From Manis javanica (taxonomy: Eukaryota; Chordata; Mammalia; Pholidota; Manidae), in NCBI RefSeq assembly GCF_040802235.1, contig NC_133158.1, positions 84,740,501 to 84,804,500 on the forward strand: a stretch of DNA of 64,000 bases, in the 5' to 3' direction. The position numbers and the translations under genes were made by a program. Below are positions 44,577 to 59,014 of the stretch, in pieces (position 1 is the first letter of the stretch; every line of letters starts with the position of its first letter). The notes beneath the pieces were generated by a model. That model did no database searches, was not told where the DNA came from, and saw only the letters and a program-made list of their open reading frames with translations.

Positions 44577-44721
44577 CAATCACTTGATGGCCATGAAGAA
44601 GAAAAATTCAAAGAATTGAAGTTCAAGGTAGGGAAAATACTCTTAGATTTGGAAGCTATACTAACATTATAGATGAAAGACATTGAAGGTTGCATTTAGA
44701 CAATGGCAACACAGTCTTTAA

Positions 44722-44790
44722 ACTCTGTCTTTAAAGATAAGTAGATATTCTCTCTAGTAAGACAAGTGAGAACAGCATAAACAAAAATAC
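44722..44790. repeat. Dispersed duplication, copy A
   Basis: A 69-bp segment (starts ACTCTGTCTTTAAAGATAAG) is repeated at 45465-45534 with one substitution and one extra A. Flanks are unrelated. Confidence 0.95.
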
Positions 44791-45057
44791 AGTCAGAGAA
44801 GAAGCAGTATCAAAAGAAACAATCAAAAGAGAGAGAAGACACATTAATAAGTTGAAGAGTAGAAGCCCTGTGGGAAATGTTCTAAGAAGACTGCTTACTA
44901 TACCTAAAGCATGGCCTGAACTGAAATACCAAAACGAGTAAAACTGCCCATTGGGTATTTACAGTGTGGAGAGGTGGAGAAATACATAAACAAAAGAGCA
45001 ATTAAGAAGTAATATAAGTAGATCTAAGTAAGAGCAGGCCAAAATAGAGTAAGTAAA

Positions 45058-45353
45058 AGTAACCCTTGAATAACACAGGTTTGGACTGGATGGATTTTTT
45101 TTTAATAAATATATCAGAATATTTTTAGAGATTTCCAACAATTCAAAAAAACATGGTCTTTTCTCTAGTCTTTTACTTACTGTAACAATAGTGTATATAA
45201 TACATATAACATATAAAATATATGTTTATGTTATCAGTAAGACTTCCAGTCAAAAGTAGGCTAATAGTTACATTTTGGGGGAGTCAATAATTACACTCAG
45301 ATTTGATATGCAGGGGGCCATACCCCTAACTCCCATGTTATTCAGGGTCCACT
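45058..45353. mobile_element. Tigger-type MITE
   Basis: It begins 'acccttgaataacacaggtttggactg' and ends 'ccatgttattcagggtcc', forming an inverted repeat. The interior has 'agtaagacttccagtcaaaagtaggc' and 'cagggggccatacccctaac', which mark a TcMar-Tigger non-autonomous copy. Confidence 0.8.
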
Positions 45354-45464
45354 GTGGTCAATTCCACTGATGGTGGTGGTAATAGGTAAGAGCAGAAGTA
45401 GATCAGAAAAAGACTTCATGAAGGAGACTATGTGATAAATATACGACTTTATGTATTAGTAGAT

Positions 45465-45534
45465 ACTCTGTCTTTAAAGATAAGTAGATATTCTCTCTAG
45501 TAAGACAAGTGAGAATAGCATAAACAAAAAATAC
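45465..45534. repeat. Dispersed duplication, copy B
   Basis: Near-identical partner of 44722-44790, in the same orientation. The two copies bracket the Tigger MITE at 45058-45353. Confidence 0.95.
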
Positions 45535-45990
45535 AAAGGCATGAAAAGGCTCAATTTGGAAAACTTAAAGTAGTTCTATATACCCGGAATCTTGAAAAAA
45601 GGAAAACGGTAAGAAATTAGTCACTTTAAGTATAAAAGTAAATAAAATCATATAAAAAAATTAAAGTGTGAATAAAACAATAAAATTAAAATTAAAAAGA
45701 ATAAATAAATATGAGATGAAAAACAAAAACAGAGCCAGAGGGGGGCTCAAAGTTAAAGGCAGCTTTAACTTTTTGTTCATGATGTGACACCTGAAACATT
45801 TTCTAGACTCAAAAAGAAACTGATGGATAGAGGGAGATGGCATTCAGAAGAGAAAAGGTCTGATGGAATGAAGATGTTCCGAATACACTCAACCAATCAA
45901 ATGGTCTGGTCTGATTAGCAGATTCTTTTGTTTTTACTCCCTTGAATGTGAAACTTTGAAGTAACAGAAGAAGGGAAGATGTTTAGATAA
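45535..45990. other. ARL13B: ARL13B intron 2, part
   Basis: A-rich. No gene recognised. Confidence 0.5.
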
Positions 45991-46286
45991 GTGGTCATGG
46001 CCTGCAGGCCAAATATGGCTCACCACCTGTTTTTAGATGGCCCTCAAGCTAAGAATGTTTTACATTTTTAAATGACAGCAAAAAAATAGAAAGAATAATA
46101 TTTCATAATACATCAAATTTTGGTGTCCATAGTCTCACTGAAATATGGCCAGGCTCATTAGTGTACATATTGTCTATGGCTTCCTTCACACTAATGTGCC
46201 ACATTTGTATGGTTGGGAAAATGACCCTAGGCCCTCAAAGCCTAAAATATTTGGCTCTTTGCAGAAGTTTGCCAAGCCCTGGTTTA
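45991..46286. mobile_element. hAT-type MITE
   Basis: It has the blocks 'ctgcaggccaaatatggctcaccacctg', 'tattgtctatggcttccttcacac' and 'cctaaaatatttggctcttt', ending 'agtttgccaagccctgg'. Subfamily not assigned. Confidence 0.7.
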
Positions 46287-48415
<2,129 letters not shown>

Positions 48416-48419
48416 AAAA

Positions 48420-49010
48420 CCAATTGGTCATTTATTCAACAGTTACTGACCATCTTCTGTACACCAGACACCCATGTTCTAGGCACTTGAGATACATTTG
48501 TTTACCAAAAATAACCACAACAACAATAAACAAACAAAAACAGATAAACTCTGCCTTTACCTAACGGAATTTGGCAGCAGGAGTCAAACAATAATAATAA
48601 ATATAGGAAATAAGTAAAGTATAACATTAGTATGGCAGAAGGTGATGGAACCTTACAGAAAAAGAATAGAGTAGAGCAGGGTAAAGAGGAGCAGGAGTAG
48701 GGATGGGAGGTGGGTTGCAGTTTTATGTAGGGTGATCAGGCAGGCCTCACTGAGAAGGTAAAATCTGAGCAAGGTCTTGAAGGAGGGCGTTAGTCAAGCA
48801 AATATCTGGAGCAGGAGAGAACAGCTGGGTCAAAGGCGCTAAGGCGGGCACCAGCAGGAATGGTCCAGTCACAGTGAGAAACCAGTAAGGTAAAACACAG
48901 TGAGAAAAGGGCAGGGAAGAAGGACAGGGTTACAAACACATCAGAGCACAGATTACACAGGGCCTTAGGCATGGTGAGGACTTTGGCTTTGTAAGGTACA
49001 ATTAATTTAC
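48420..49010 (-). mobile_element. L2 LINE fragment, antisense
   Basis: It contains 'caggcaggcctcactgagaaggtaaaatctgagcaaggtcttgaagg' and 'ttacacagggccttaggcatggtgaggactttggctt', the L2 antisense 3' region. Confidence 0.75.
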
Positions 49011-49679
49011 TCTCCATTTACTTTCCTTTGTTATCCAGGAAACTTAGTCTTTTCTAAATCTTCAAAGACCCTACGCACCATGGGGAATAAAGAGAGAAGT
49101 ACATCTATAGTCAGTGCAAGAATAAAGTAGTTGCAATCAGCAGCATCCCCAAACCCGAGCCCCAGTCAGCCAACCAGAATGCCAGAGATCCACAGCACAT
49201 TGTGAATTTAAGGAACTGAGGTGGTATGTAAGGTCTAGGTACCTTGATCCATGTGGAAACTTTACCTGCATTATCAATGCTGAAAAACATGAGCTTATTT
49301 CTTGAAAAAGCTATGAGATATTTAGAGTAGAATAAAGAACATGACTTAAGATAACAAAACAATTTCCAAACAAAATACAGTAGATAACTACCCAAAAATG
49401 ATGGATAATTTCAATAATATCTTAGATAATTCAAGTTACTAAATATCCCATGAATTAGACTAAAATAACATCAAAGATAATTCAACTGTTCTTTAACAAT
49501 TTATAATTCATTTCAGGATATGCAGTACCTCAAACATCACCATGAACCAAAACAATTACTTTTGGGAAACAAATGCCCATCTTCTGCTTGTTTGTATCAT
49601 TTATTCTATAAATATTGATTTACCTATGATACAATAGCAAACAAACATCCACAATCTCTAACCCTCATAATAAACCTTG
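49011..49679. other. ARL13B: ARL13B intron 1, part
   Basis: No gene recognised. Confidence 0.5.
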
Positions 49680-50188
49680 GAGCCTAGCAAGAATACAGGC
49701 ATTGGAGAGGTGAGTACCCGTAATGAGAGAAAGCACAGGCAGCCACAGGAAGAGACAGCAGGCAACTGTGCCGCCCCCAGGAGGAAGGAAGGCTGTACTA
49801 CAAACCCACAGCAACTGGCTGAGCAGTTCCGAGGACATCACGGGAACTTTCCCATCTCTCATGAGCCAAAGTAAAAAATCTCAACCATAAGAGGCTGCCA
49901 CTAATGTGTAGCTGCCCGGCACAGGCAGAGAAAACCAGGGCAAGGCGCAAAGGGGCAACATTCTCGCAGGAGACCACACCCGGTGCACCTGCCACTCCCA
50001 ACAGGGCTCTGGGCTACCCTGATGGTGACCCCGCCCATGGCAGCATAGCAGATTAATCAGGATGCCGCGCCAGGTGTGCGGGTAATTGACACAGGCAGCG
50101 GAGAAGGGCAAGGAAACCAACAAGCAGGAAAGGGCTTTGTTCTCCCAGCTGACACACATGCTACCTGCCTACAGCTACCTCTATCGCC
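49680..50188 (+). promoter_or_regulatory. L1 5' UTR / internal promoter
   Basis: A GC- and CpG-richer leader than its surroundings, directly before the ORF1 ATG. L1 leaders of this kind hold an internal promoter and sometimes an antisense one. The ORFs on both strands within it show no similarity to any known protein. Confidence 0.65.
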
Positions 50189-50749
50189 ATGAAAAGGCAG
50201 AAGAATTTGGTCCAGAACAGAATCGCCCAGATAACCCCCAAGAAAGGGCATGGAGAGATAGATTTAACCAATCTTCCTGAAAAAGTATTCAAAATGAAGG
50301 TCATAACCATGCTGATGGACCTGCAGAGAAATATGCAAGAGTTAAAGGATAAAGTTGAGAGGGAGAATACAGAAATAAAACAATCTCTGGAAGGACTTAA
50401 GAGCAGACTGGATGAGGTGCAACAGGCAGTTAATGGAATAGAAATCAGAGAACAGGAACACAGAAAAGCTGAGGCAGAGAGAGATAAAAGGATCTCCAGG
50501 AATGAAAGAATATTAAGAGAATTGTGTGACCAATCTAAACAGAAGAATATTCACATTATAGGGGTAGCAGAAGAAGAAGAGAGAGAAAAAGGGATAGAAA
50601 GTGTCTTTGAAGAAATAATTGCTGAAAACTTCCCCAAACTGGGGGAGGAAATAGTCTCTCAGAACATGGAAGCCGACAGAACACCCAACAAAAGGGACCC
50701 AAGGAGGACAACACCAAGACACATAATAATTAAAATGGCAAAGATCTAA
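50189..50749 (+). pseudogene. L1 ORF1 protein, truncated
   Basis: 186 codons from MKRQKNLVQNRI. It has a long charged coiled coil (about 35-115), then the RRM start (NIHIIGV at about 127-133) and PRHIIIKMAKI before a stop. A full L1 ORF1p is about 330-340 residues. After the stop, the C-terminal domain continues in the same frame with AARERKKVTYKGKPIRLSSD and ETLQARREWHDIF until further stops. The product in life is an RNA-binding trimer of the L1 particle. Confidence 0.9.
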
Positions 50750-51327
50750 TACAAGGACAGAGTATTAAAGGCAGCCAGAGAGAGAGAAAAAGGTCACCTA
50801 CAAAGGAAAACCCATCAGGCTATCATCAGACTTCTCAACAGAAACCTTACAGGCCAGAAGAGAATGGCATGATATATTTAATACAATGAAACAGAAGTGC
50901 CTTGAACCAAGAATACTGTATTCAGCATGATTATCATTTAAATATGAAGGAGGGATTAAACAATACCCAGACAAGCAAAAGGTGAGGGAATTTGCTTCCC
51001 ACAAACCACCTCTACAAGGTATTTAAGAGGGACTGTTCTAGACGGGAGCACTCCTAAGACTAAACAGATGTCACCAGAGAAAATAGAATCACAGCAAAGA
51101 GAGCAGACCAAGCAAATACTAACTAAAGACAAAATATAAAATCAAATACTCACAAAAGCAGTCAAAGGACATATAAAAGAGCACAGAATAAAACACCTAA
51201 CATATAAAGAATGGAGGAGAAGGAATAAGAAGTGAGAGAAATAAAGAATCATCAGACTGTGTTTATAATAGCTTAATAAGAGAGCTAAGTTAGACAGTTA
51301 GATAGTAAAGAAGCTACCATTGAACCT

Positions 51328-54300
51328 TTGGTAACCATGAATCTAAAGCCTGCAATGGCAATAAGTACATATCTTACAATAATCACCCTAAATGTAAATG
51401 GACTGAATACACCAATCAAAAGACACAGAGTAATAGAATGGATAAAAAAGCAAGACCCATCTATATGCTGCTTACAAGATACTCACCTCAAACCCAAAGA
51501 CATACACAGACTAAAAGTCAAGGGATGGAAAAAGATATTTCATACAAACAATAGAGAGAAAAGCAGGCATTACAGTACTTGTATCAGACAAAACAGACTT
51601 CAAAACAAAGAAAGTAGCAAGAGATAAAGAAGGACATTACATAATGATAAAGGGGTCAGTTCAACAAGAGGATATAACCATTATAAATATATATGCACCC
51701 AATACAGGAGCACCAACATGTGAAATAAATAGTAACAGAATTAAAGGAGGAAATAGAATGCAATGCATTCATTCTAGGAGACTTCAACACACTACTCACT
51801 CCAAGGGACAAATCCACCAGACAGAAAATAAGTAAGGACAGAGGCACTTAACAACACATCTGTTAAGAAAAGATGGACTTAACAGACATCTACAGAACTC
51901 TACACCCAAAAGCAGCAGGATACACACTATTCTCAAGTGCACATGGAACATTCTCCAAAATACACTACATACTTGGCCACAAAAGGAGCCTCAGTAAATT
52001 CAAAAAGACTGAAATTCTACCAAACAAATTCTAAGACAGAAAGGCATAAAACTAGAAATAAATTGTACAAAGAAAACAAAAAGGCTCACAAACACATGGA
52101 GGCTTAACAACATGCTCCTAAATAATCAATGGATCAACGACCAAATTAAAATAGAGATCAAGCAATAAACAGAGACAAATGACAACAACAGCACAAAGCC
52201 CCAACTTCTGTGGGATGCAGCGATGGCAGTTCTAAGAGGAAAGTATATAGCAACCTAGGCCTATTTAAAGAAGTAAAAACAATCCCAAATGAATAGTCTA
52301 AAGTGACAATTATTGAAACTGGAAAGAGAAGAACAAATGAGGTCCAAAGTCAGCAGGAGAAGGGACGTAATAAAGATCAGAGAAAAAATAAATAAAATTG
52401 AGGAGAATAAAACAACAGAAAAAAAATCAGTGAAACCCACAGCTGGTTCTTTGAGAAAATAAACAAAATAGATAAGCAGCTAGCCAGACTTATTAAGAGA
52501 AAAAGAGAAACTACACACATCAACAGAATGAGAAATGAGAAAGGAAAAATCAGGACAGACCCTACAGAAATACAAAAAATTATTAGAGACCACTATGAAA
52601 ATCTACATGCTAACAAGCTGGAAAACCTAGAAGAAAATGGACAACTTCCTAGAAAAATAAAAACTTCCAAGAATGACCAACGAAGAAACAGAAAATCTAA
52701 ATGGACCAATTATCAGCAAAGAAATTGAAACGGTAATCAAAAATACCCAAGAAAAAAATTCCTGGTCCAGATGGATTCACCGCTGAATTTTATCAGACAT
52801 ACAGACAAGACAAAATACCCATTTTTCTTAAAGTTTTCCAAAAAACAGAAGAGGAAGGAATATTTCCAAACTCATTCTATGAAGCCAGAATCACTCTAAT
52901 ACCAAAACCAGGTAAAGACCCCAGAAAATAAGAAAATTAGAGACCAATATCCCTGATGAACATACATGCAAAAATACTCAACAAAATAATAGCAAACCAA
53001 ATTCAAAAATACATCAAGAGGATCATACACCACGATCAAGTGGGATTCATCTCAGGGATGCAAGGATGGTGCAACATTTGAAAATCCATCAACATCATTT
53101 ACCACATCAACAAAAAGGACAAAAACCATATGATCATTTCCACTGAAGCTGAAAAAGCTTTGGAAAAAACACAACATCAATTCATGATAAAACCTCTCAA
53201 CAAAATGGGTATAGAGGGCAAGTACCTCAACATAATAAAGGCCATATATGACAAACCCACAGCCAACATTATACTTGACAGTGAGAAGCTGAAAGTTTTT
53301 CCTCTAAGATCGGGAACAAGACAAGGATGCCCACTCTCCCCACTTTAACTCAACATAGTACTAGAGGTCCTAGCCACAGCAATCACACAACACAAAGAAA
53401 TAAAAGGCATCCAGATTGGTAAGGAAGAAGTTAAACTGTCACTGTTTGCAGATGACATGATATTGTACATAAAAAACCCTAAAGAATCCACTCCAAAACT
53501 ACTAGAACTAATATCTGAATTCAGCAAAGTTGCAGGATACAAAATTAATACACAGAAATCTGTTGCATTGCTATACACTAATGATAAACTGGAAGAAAGA
53601 GAAATCCAGAAAACAATTCCATTCTCAATTGTATCAAAAAGAATAAAATACATACAAATAAACCTAATCAAGGAAGTGAAAGACCTATACCCTGAAAACT
53701 ATGGGACACTCTCAAGAGAAATTAAAGAGGACATTAATAAATGGAAATTCATCCCATGCTCTTGATTAGGAAGAATTAATATTGTCAAATGGCCACCCTG
53801 CCTAAAGCTATCGACAGATTCAATGCAATCCCCATCAAAATACCTACAACATTCTTCAATGAATTACAGAAAATAGTTCTAAAATTCATATGGAATGACA
53901 AAAGACCCTGAATAACCAAAGTAATCCTGAGAAGAATAAAGCAGGGGGAATTATGCTCCCTGACTTCAAGCTCTACTACAAAGCCACAGTAATCAAGACA
54001 ATCTGGTACTGGCACAAGAACAGACCCATAGACCAGTGAAACAGAATAGAGAGCCCAGATATAAATGCAAGCATATATGGTCAATTAATATATGATAAAG
54101 GAGCCATTGATATACAATGGGGAAATGACAGCCTCTTCAATAGCTGGTGTTGGCAAAACTAGACAGCTACATGTTAAGAGAATGAAACTGGATTATTGTC
54201 TAACCCAATACACAAAAGTAAACTCGAAATGGATCAAAGACCTGAATGTAAGTCATGAAGCCATAAACTCTTAGAAAAAAATATAGGCAAAAATCTCTTG

Positions 54301-55075
54301 GACATAAACATGAGCAACTTCTTCATGAACATATCTCCCAGGGCAAGGGAAACAAAAGCAAAAATGAACAAGTGGGACTATATCAAACTAAAAAGCTTCT
54401 GTACAGCAAAGGATATCATCAGTAGAACAAAAAGACATCCTATAGTATGGGAGAATATATTCATGAATGACATATCTGATAAGGGGCTGACATCCAAATT
54501 ATATAGAGATCACACACCTCAACAAAGAAAAAGCAAATAAGCCAGTTAAAAAATGGGCAGAGGAGCTGAACAGACACTTCTCCAAAGAAGAAATCCAGAT
54601 GGCCAACAGGCACATGAAAAGATGCTCCACATAGCTAGTCATCAGAGAAATGCAAATTAAAACCACAATGAGGTATCACCGCACACCAGTTAGGATGGCC
54701 AACATAGAAAAAAATAGGAACAACAAATGCTGGAGAAAGGGGAACCCTCCTACACTGCTGGTGGAATGTAAACTAGTTCAACCATTGTGGAAAGCAGTAT
54801 GGGGGTTCCTCAAAAATCTAAAAATAGAAATACCATTTGACCCAGGAATTCCACTCCTAGGAATTTACCCTAAGAATGCAGCAGCCCAGTTTGAAAAAGA
54901 TATATGCACTCCTATGTTTATCACAGCACTATTTACAATAGCCAAGAAATGGAAGCAACCTAAGTATCCATCAGTAGATGAATGGATAAAGAAGAGGTGG
55001 TACATATACACAATGGAATATTATTCAGCCATAAGGAGAAAACAAACCCATTTGCAACAACATGGACGGAGCTAG
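51328..55075 (+). pseudogene. L1 ORF2 (endonuclease / reverse transcriptase), broken
   Basis: The endonuclease start reads NVNGLNTPIKRHRVIEWIKK at about 51391-51450 and then loses frame near 51560. Reverse-transcriptase pieces follow at 52900-53765. The box GFISGMQGW lies near 53043 and the catalytic FADD (53445-53456) is intact in its own short frame. The C-terminal region (54650-55075) carries PMFITALFTIAKKWKQPKYP. At least five frame or stop breaks occur, including a TAA after CPLSPL at 53346. The encoded protein would be about 1275 residues if whole. Confidence 0.88.
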
Positions 55076-55505
55076 AGGATATTATGCTCAGTGAAATAAG
55101 CCAGGCGGAGAAAGACAAGTACCAAATGATTTCACTCATCTATGGAGTATAAGAATAAAGCAAAAACTGAAGGAGCAAAACAGCAGCAGACTCATAGAAC
55201 CCATGAATGGACTAACAGTTATGAAAGGGAAAGGGACTGGGGAGCATGGGTGGGAAGGGAGGGTTAAGGGGGAAAACGGGGCATTAGGATTAGCACACAC
55301 ACATAACGTAGCAGGGGGAGGGGACACGGGAAAGGCAGTATACCACAGAGAAGACAAATAATGATTCTATAGCATCTTACGGTGATAGACAGTGACTGTA
55401 ATGGGGTATGTGGGGGGGACTTGATAATAGGGGGAGTCTAGTAACCATAATTTTGTTTAAGTAATTGTACATTAACGATATCAAAATTAAAATTTTAAAA
55501 AAATA

Positions 55506-55649
55506 TACAACAGATAGTTTCCAATTCCATATACACACAAAATCCACAACTTAAAAAAAATTCGAATCCATTTATATTACAACAATGAGATTACTGAGAA
55601 CTTAAATGCAACTGGACTAAACAGGCTACTTTTCTCTCTCTCTCCCTCC
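55506..55649. other. ARL13B: ARL13B intron 1, 5' end
   Basis: Short spacer between the L1 tail and the CpG island, AT-rich, no feature. Confidence 0.6.
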
Positions 55650-55790
55650 GGGGAAAAGTTAACCTGCACGCTAAAGCATCCCCAGAGGCCTGGAGAAACT
55701 GGTCCAAGCACAGAGGCAGAAGAGGCGGAGCGCAGCCCTCCCTCCCTCTCCTTCCCCCGGGACCGCGTCGGGCGGCGGACTCCAGCCTAC

Positions 55791-55849
55791 CTGACCGGCT
55801 CCCGCCACCGCTTGAACCAGCTGCAGCAGTTGTCCATCAGACTGAACAT
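55791..55849 (-). CDS. ARL13B: ARL13B coding exon 1 (membrane-anchoring N terminus)
   Basis: ATG at 55849 reads [19 protein letters not shown], closely matching the known ARL13B N terminus. Cys8 and Cys9 are the family's palmitoylation sites, which tether the protein to the ciliary membrane. The exon ends at 55791 with the first two bases of the Arg20 codon, followed by GTAGG as donor. The start is the first ATG in this exon and lies inside a CpG island. Upstream ORFs in the same island show no family resemblance. Confidence 0.95.
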
Positions 55850-56336
55850 CCCAAGCCGCTCCCCCCGCCGCCTCCCATCCGAGCCCAGAGGGATGGACAC
55901 CGACTGCCTCGGGCAGAGCCCGGGAGCCGCCTCTGCTCCGAAGCGCCCCGCAGCAGTAATGGCCCTGGGAAAAGGCCGGCAGGACGCTGAAGGCGGTCAG
56001 CCAGAGCACCAAGCCCAGTAACCGTGCCCACCCACGAGCGCACAAGGCGCTCCCCGCCCAGGCTGAGCTGTGCGAAATACACAGTCACACACACACACAA
56101 GGCAGGTTAGCCGGGCCCCGCCAGAGAAAACCCGGCGCCGACGTGCTGACGTTCCTCTCACGCGCGGAAGGCCCGCCCCAAGCACCGCCCATGCACTGTC
56201 CCAATCACCGTTACAAGACCCGCGGCGGAGGCCTGTGAGTGGCTGGAGGGGCCCGGCTCATCCCCACCCGAAAGGTGGAAGGATGAAAGGGGCGTGGTTT
56301 AGAGGAGGAGGCGGGGCTGCGGAGGAGGTATTTCTC

Positions 56337-56349
56337 GTAACTAGGCAAC
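56337..56349 (-). promoter_or_regulatory. Candidate RFX X-box
   Basis: The minus strand reads GTTGCCTAGTTAC. Against the one-base-spacer form of the RFX X-box (GTTGCC N RGYAAC) there is one mismatch, in the second half-site. It lies about 490 bp upstream of the ARL13B start codon. RFX factors commonly control ciliary genes, which makes the placement sensible, but a single match is weak evidence. Confidence 0.4.
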
Positions 56350-56350
56350 G

Positions 56351-57145
56351 GAGAGCGTCCAGACGTCTGTTGAGGAACAATTAGGCAAGGCTTTTTTTTC
56401 AGTATACCTAGGGTGCTGCGTCTCATCTGTCTCCAACTCTAACTGAGACCCAGAAGTCTCAAGTCTAGCGCGTGTTTTGTTTTGTTTTCTAAAGCGGGGG
56501 TGGGGATCCTTTGGGATCCCCGCAGACTGGTTGCACAACTACAGAAACAATACACTGGAGCAATTATTGTAAGTTAAGGACAAGGAAAAAATTCATTTGC
56601 TAACTGTCCAGTAATTCAGAAGAGAGTGGTATTTTAATAATGTTTAATCAGTTTAATGTTTATCCCTGCTTGTTACTTAAAAGTGATATAGGATTGTGTA
56701 TTTATTATGTGAGGGGTTATGATTACAAAAAAAACATGTTCTTTGTAGAAAACGTGAAAAATAGTGAAAAACGATGAAGAAAAAATCTCATACGCACTAC
56801 CCAAAGAAAACCATTGTAAACGTTTTGATGTATGTTCTTTTCAGGATTTTTAGTTACAGGAATTGCTAGCTGTTTGGTTTCTTCAAGATGGAGATCATGA
56901 TATACTGGTGGTTGTTTGATATATTTTGTTTTATTTAAAGAAATATGTAATATCTGCATTTCTTTTTATATTATTTGAAAAGAAATAATAAGTACATTCC
57001 TTATAGGGAAAAAATGCATGCACAATATGTAGGGACCTGTGTCTCCATTCAGTATCAACATAAATACATATTTTCAAATCCTAGTAAAAGGAGAAAGGGC
57101 CCTGAGAAGCCCAGTGTATACAGGGAAAAATAATGGTTTGGGACT
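56351..57145. other. Intergenic, upstream of ARL13B
   Basis: No gene. 56720-56840 resembles an old interspersed repeat ('aaaaatagtgaaaaacgatgaag', 'aaccattgtaaacgttttgatgtatg'). Confidence 0.45.
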
Positions 57146-57149
57146 AAGA

Positions 57150-57340
57150 CAGATCTAGTTTTAAAATCTCTGTCCTTTACTACTCATGTAACCTTAATTC
57201 AGACTCCTATAGATCTCTTACAGCTTCCTGTCTCTATAGCCAGGTACCCCATCTGTAAAATGGAATGAAAATACCTACTTTGCAGGTTTGCTAACATAAT
57301 AAATGAGAGAAATAAACCTCAAGTGTGATTTCTAACAGAT
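57150..57340 (+). repeat. MIR SINE, sense
   Basis: It contains 'tgggactaagacagatctagtttt', 'taccccatctgtaaaatgga' and 'aaatacctactttgcaggtttg', in MIR order. Confidence 0.75.
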
Positions 57341-57859
57341 AATAGATAGCAGATCATGAAGTTGGTGTCACCTGTCCCATAAACATTTATGGCAGATATC
57401 CTCCTACTTCTTTCTTCAAATTGTTAGGGATCTTATTCACTGTTCTCATTGTTGACTTCGTAACTTCAGTTTTCTTTCCAGTTTCTTTCCACTTGCTCAA
57501 GGCTATATGACCTCTACTGGTTTTGTTAGTTGGACCTGACCTTCCTCCTCAGTGCAAGATGCTGCCTCTGCTGGACTGTCCTGTCTAGACACTGTAATAC
57601 CTCTGTTTTATAGTAATAAAGAAGAAATTTAGATGATATCCTCATGAATTTTCTTCTTTCCTGTTATCTTTGTTTCCTCTTATTTTCTAATATATCATGA
57701 CATCCACCTCCTCTTTTGCAAGGATAACCACTTTCCTGAGACTTTGACAAACCTCATTTTTCAATTTTCTGAAATCCTGCCCTTTGATTACTTCTTGATC
57801 CAACATCCTAAAAATATCCCTCCTCATTTTTTCTTAGATATTTGGCTACAATTTCCAAG
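57341..57859. other. Intergenic
   Basis: Pyrimidine-rich, possibly a far 5' part of the L2 that follows. No gene. Confidence 0.4.
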
Positions 57860-58560
57860 GTAATTAAAGAATGGGTAAGAGAGCAGGGCAGGATAAAGAC
57901 ACAATTTCCTCTTAGCTTTGAGTCAAGGTAATACTATTCTGCTCACTCTACTTTCACAATCCAATTTCTTAAACTCATGGTTTGAGATCATTAAAGCATA
58001 AATATTTTTGCTATTCACTTTATCAATTTACTGTGATTGGGCTTCTGTCCCATCAAACTACTCAAAACACATTTTTTTCTGGATGTAACATGTCTTCCTA
58101 ATTGCTAATTTCCTACATCTTCCTAATTTTCATTTGCATCACTTAATGCATTTAGTTAATTTCTCAGAAACTTTCCTCCTTTGGCTTTTCACAATTATTC
58201 ATTTTTCTGGTTCTCTTCTGGTCTCATTGGTCATTCCTCCTCAAGTTCCTATACGTATTCTCCAAGATCCAACCTTATTCCCCTGTTTTTTAAAGGCATG
58301 TTCTCTTGAAGAATCCAATGACTATTTGTGTGCCTAAAGGGCCATGCTATGTAGTTGTAGCTTGAGCATTTCTGGAGTAACACTTAACACCCTAACTTTT
58401 CCAAAAATATACTCAACCCCAGCTCTTCTTCATGTCTTCCCTACTTCTGATAGGGATATATTACCAAACATTTCTGGTGCTCACATACAGCTGGTCATTT
58501 GGTTAACTAAATTGACTGTAAGGTTTTCAATATAAAGTGATTTGGTAGACAAGTGCAGCC
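57860..58560 (+). mobile_element. L2 LINE copy, sense
   Basis: It reads in L2 order: 'ttgggcttctgtcccatcaaac', 'ttcctcctttggcttttcaca', 'tggttctcttctggtctcattggtcattcctcctc' and 'gatccaaccttattcccctg'. The 67- and 63-codon ORFs here are L2 remnants. Confidence 0.7.
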
Positions 58561-59014
58561 CACTGTTTCCAATCCTCTTTCTTTTTACAAGCACATGAGA
58601 TAGTTACTCCCACCCTCTTCAAATCACGGAATGTTCTTTGTCCAGTAATACGTGAGGGTAGTAGTTGTGTCACCTCTTGGTGAAAGCATTTCAGAGCTGG
58701 TACACAGTTTTCCACATAATCTCTTCTTTTGCAATGGTAATTATGGAAGACTGTTAACTTTAAGTACTATAAAATCAATACAGTATGGAATGCTAAGCTA
58801 ACACGTGGAAGACAGCTACCTGGAAAGACCTCCAGTTGACTTCCAGGGAGCAAGATATAAACTCTTACCTTAAACCATTGCAATCTGTGACTTTTTTACC
58901 ACAGTATAATCTAATTTATTCTGAATGATGAAAATAATCTTGCTGTCATTCTAGTTAAGACTTGGTTTCATCACCCAGGCACTGTGGAAATTACCTCCTA
59001 AATATTACTTGGTT
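58561..59014. other. Intergenic
   Basis: Nothing recognised. Confidence 0.5.

Larger units (their letters stand above)
49680..55505 (+). mobile_element. Near full-length L1 retrotransposon, inactive
   Basis: All L1 parts are in order: a CpG-bearing 5' UTR (about 49680-50188), ORF1 (from 50189), ORF2 (from about 51328), a 3' UTR with G-rich tracts (55180-55440) and an A-rich end near 55490-55505. ORF1 stops early and ORF2 is split over several frames, so it cannot move. It is much less decayed than the L1 at 1-2080. It sits antisense to ARL13B in intron 1 and its 3' end is about 290 bp from exon 1. I could not define a target-site duplication. Confidence 0.9.
55650..56350 (-). promoter_or_regulatory. 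ARL13B: CpG island and promoter of ARL13B
   Basis: This stretch is dense in CpG and GC boxes in otherwise AT-rich DNA and covers exon 1. Visible elements upstream of the ATG include GC boxes near 56052, 56169 and 56309, a CRE-like TGACGT at 56147-56152, a CCAAT box at 56201-56205, and an X-box-like motif at 56337-56349. There is no clear TATA box, as is usual for a broadly expressed gene. Several long ORFs here on both strands are compositional artefacts. Confidence 0.85.

Noticed and set aside
55671..56426. Several 60-124 codon ORFs on both strands in the ARL13B CpG island
   Set aside because: Their composition is typical of random GC-rich sequence, they show no known domain, and they overlap ARL13B exon 1.
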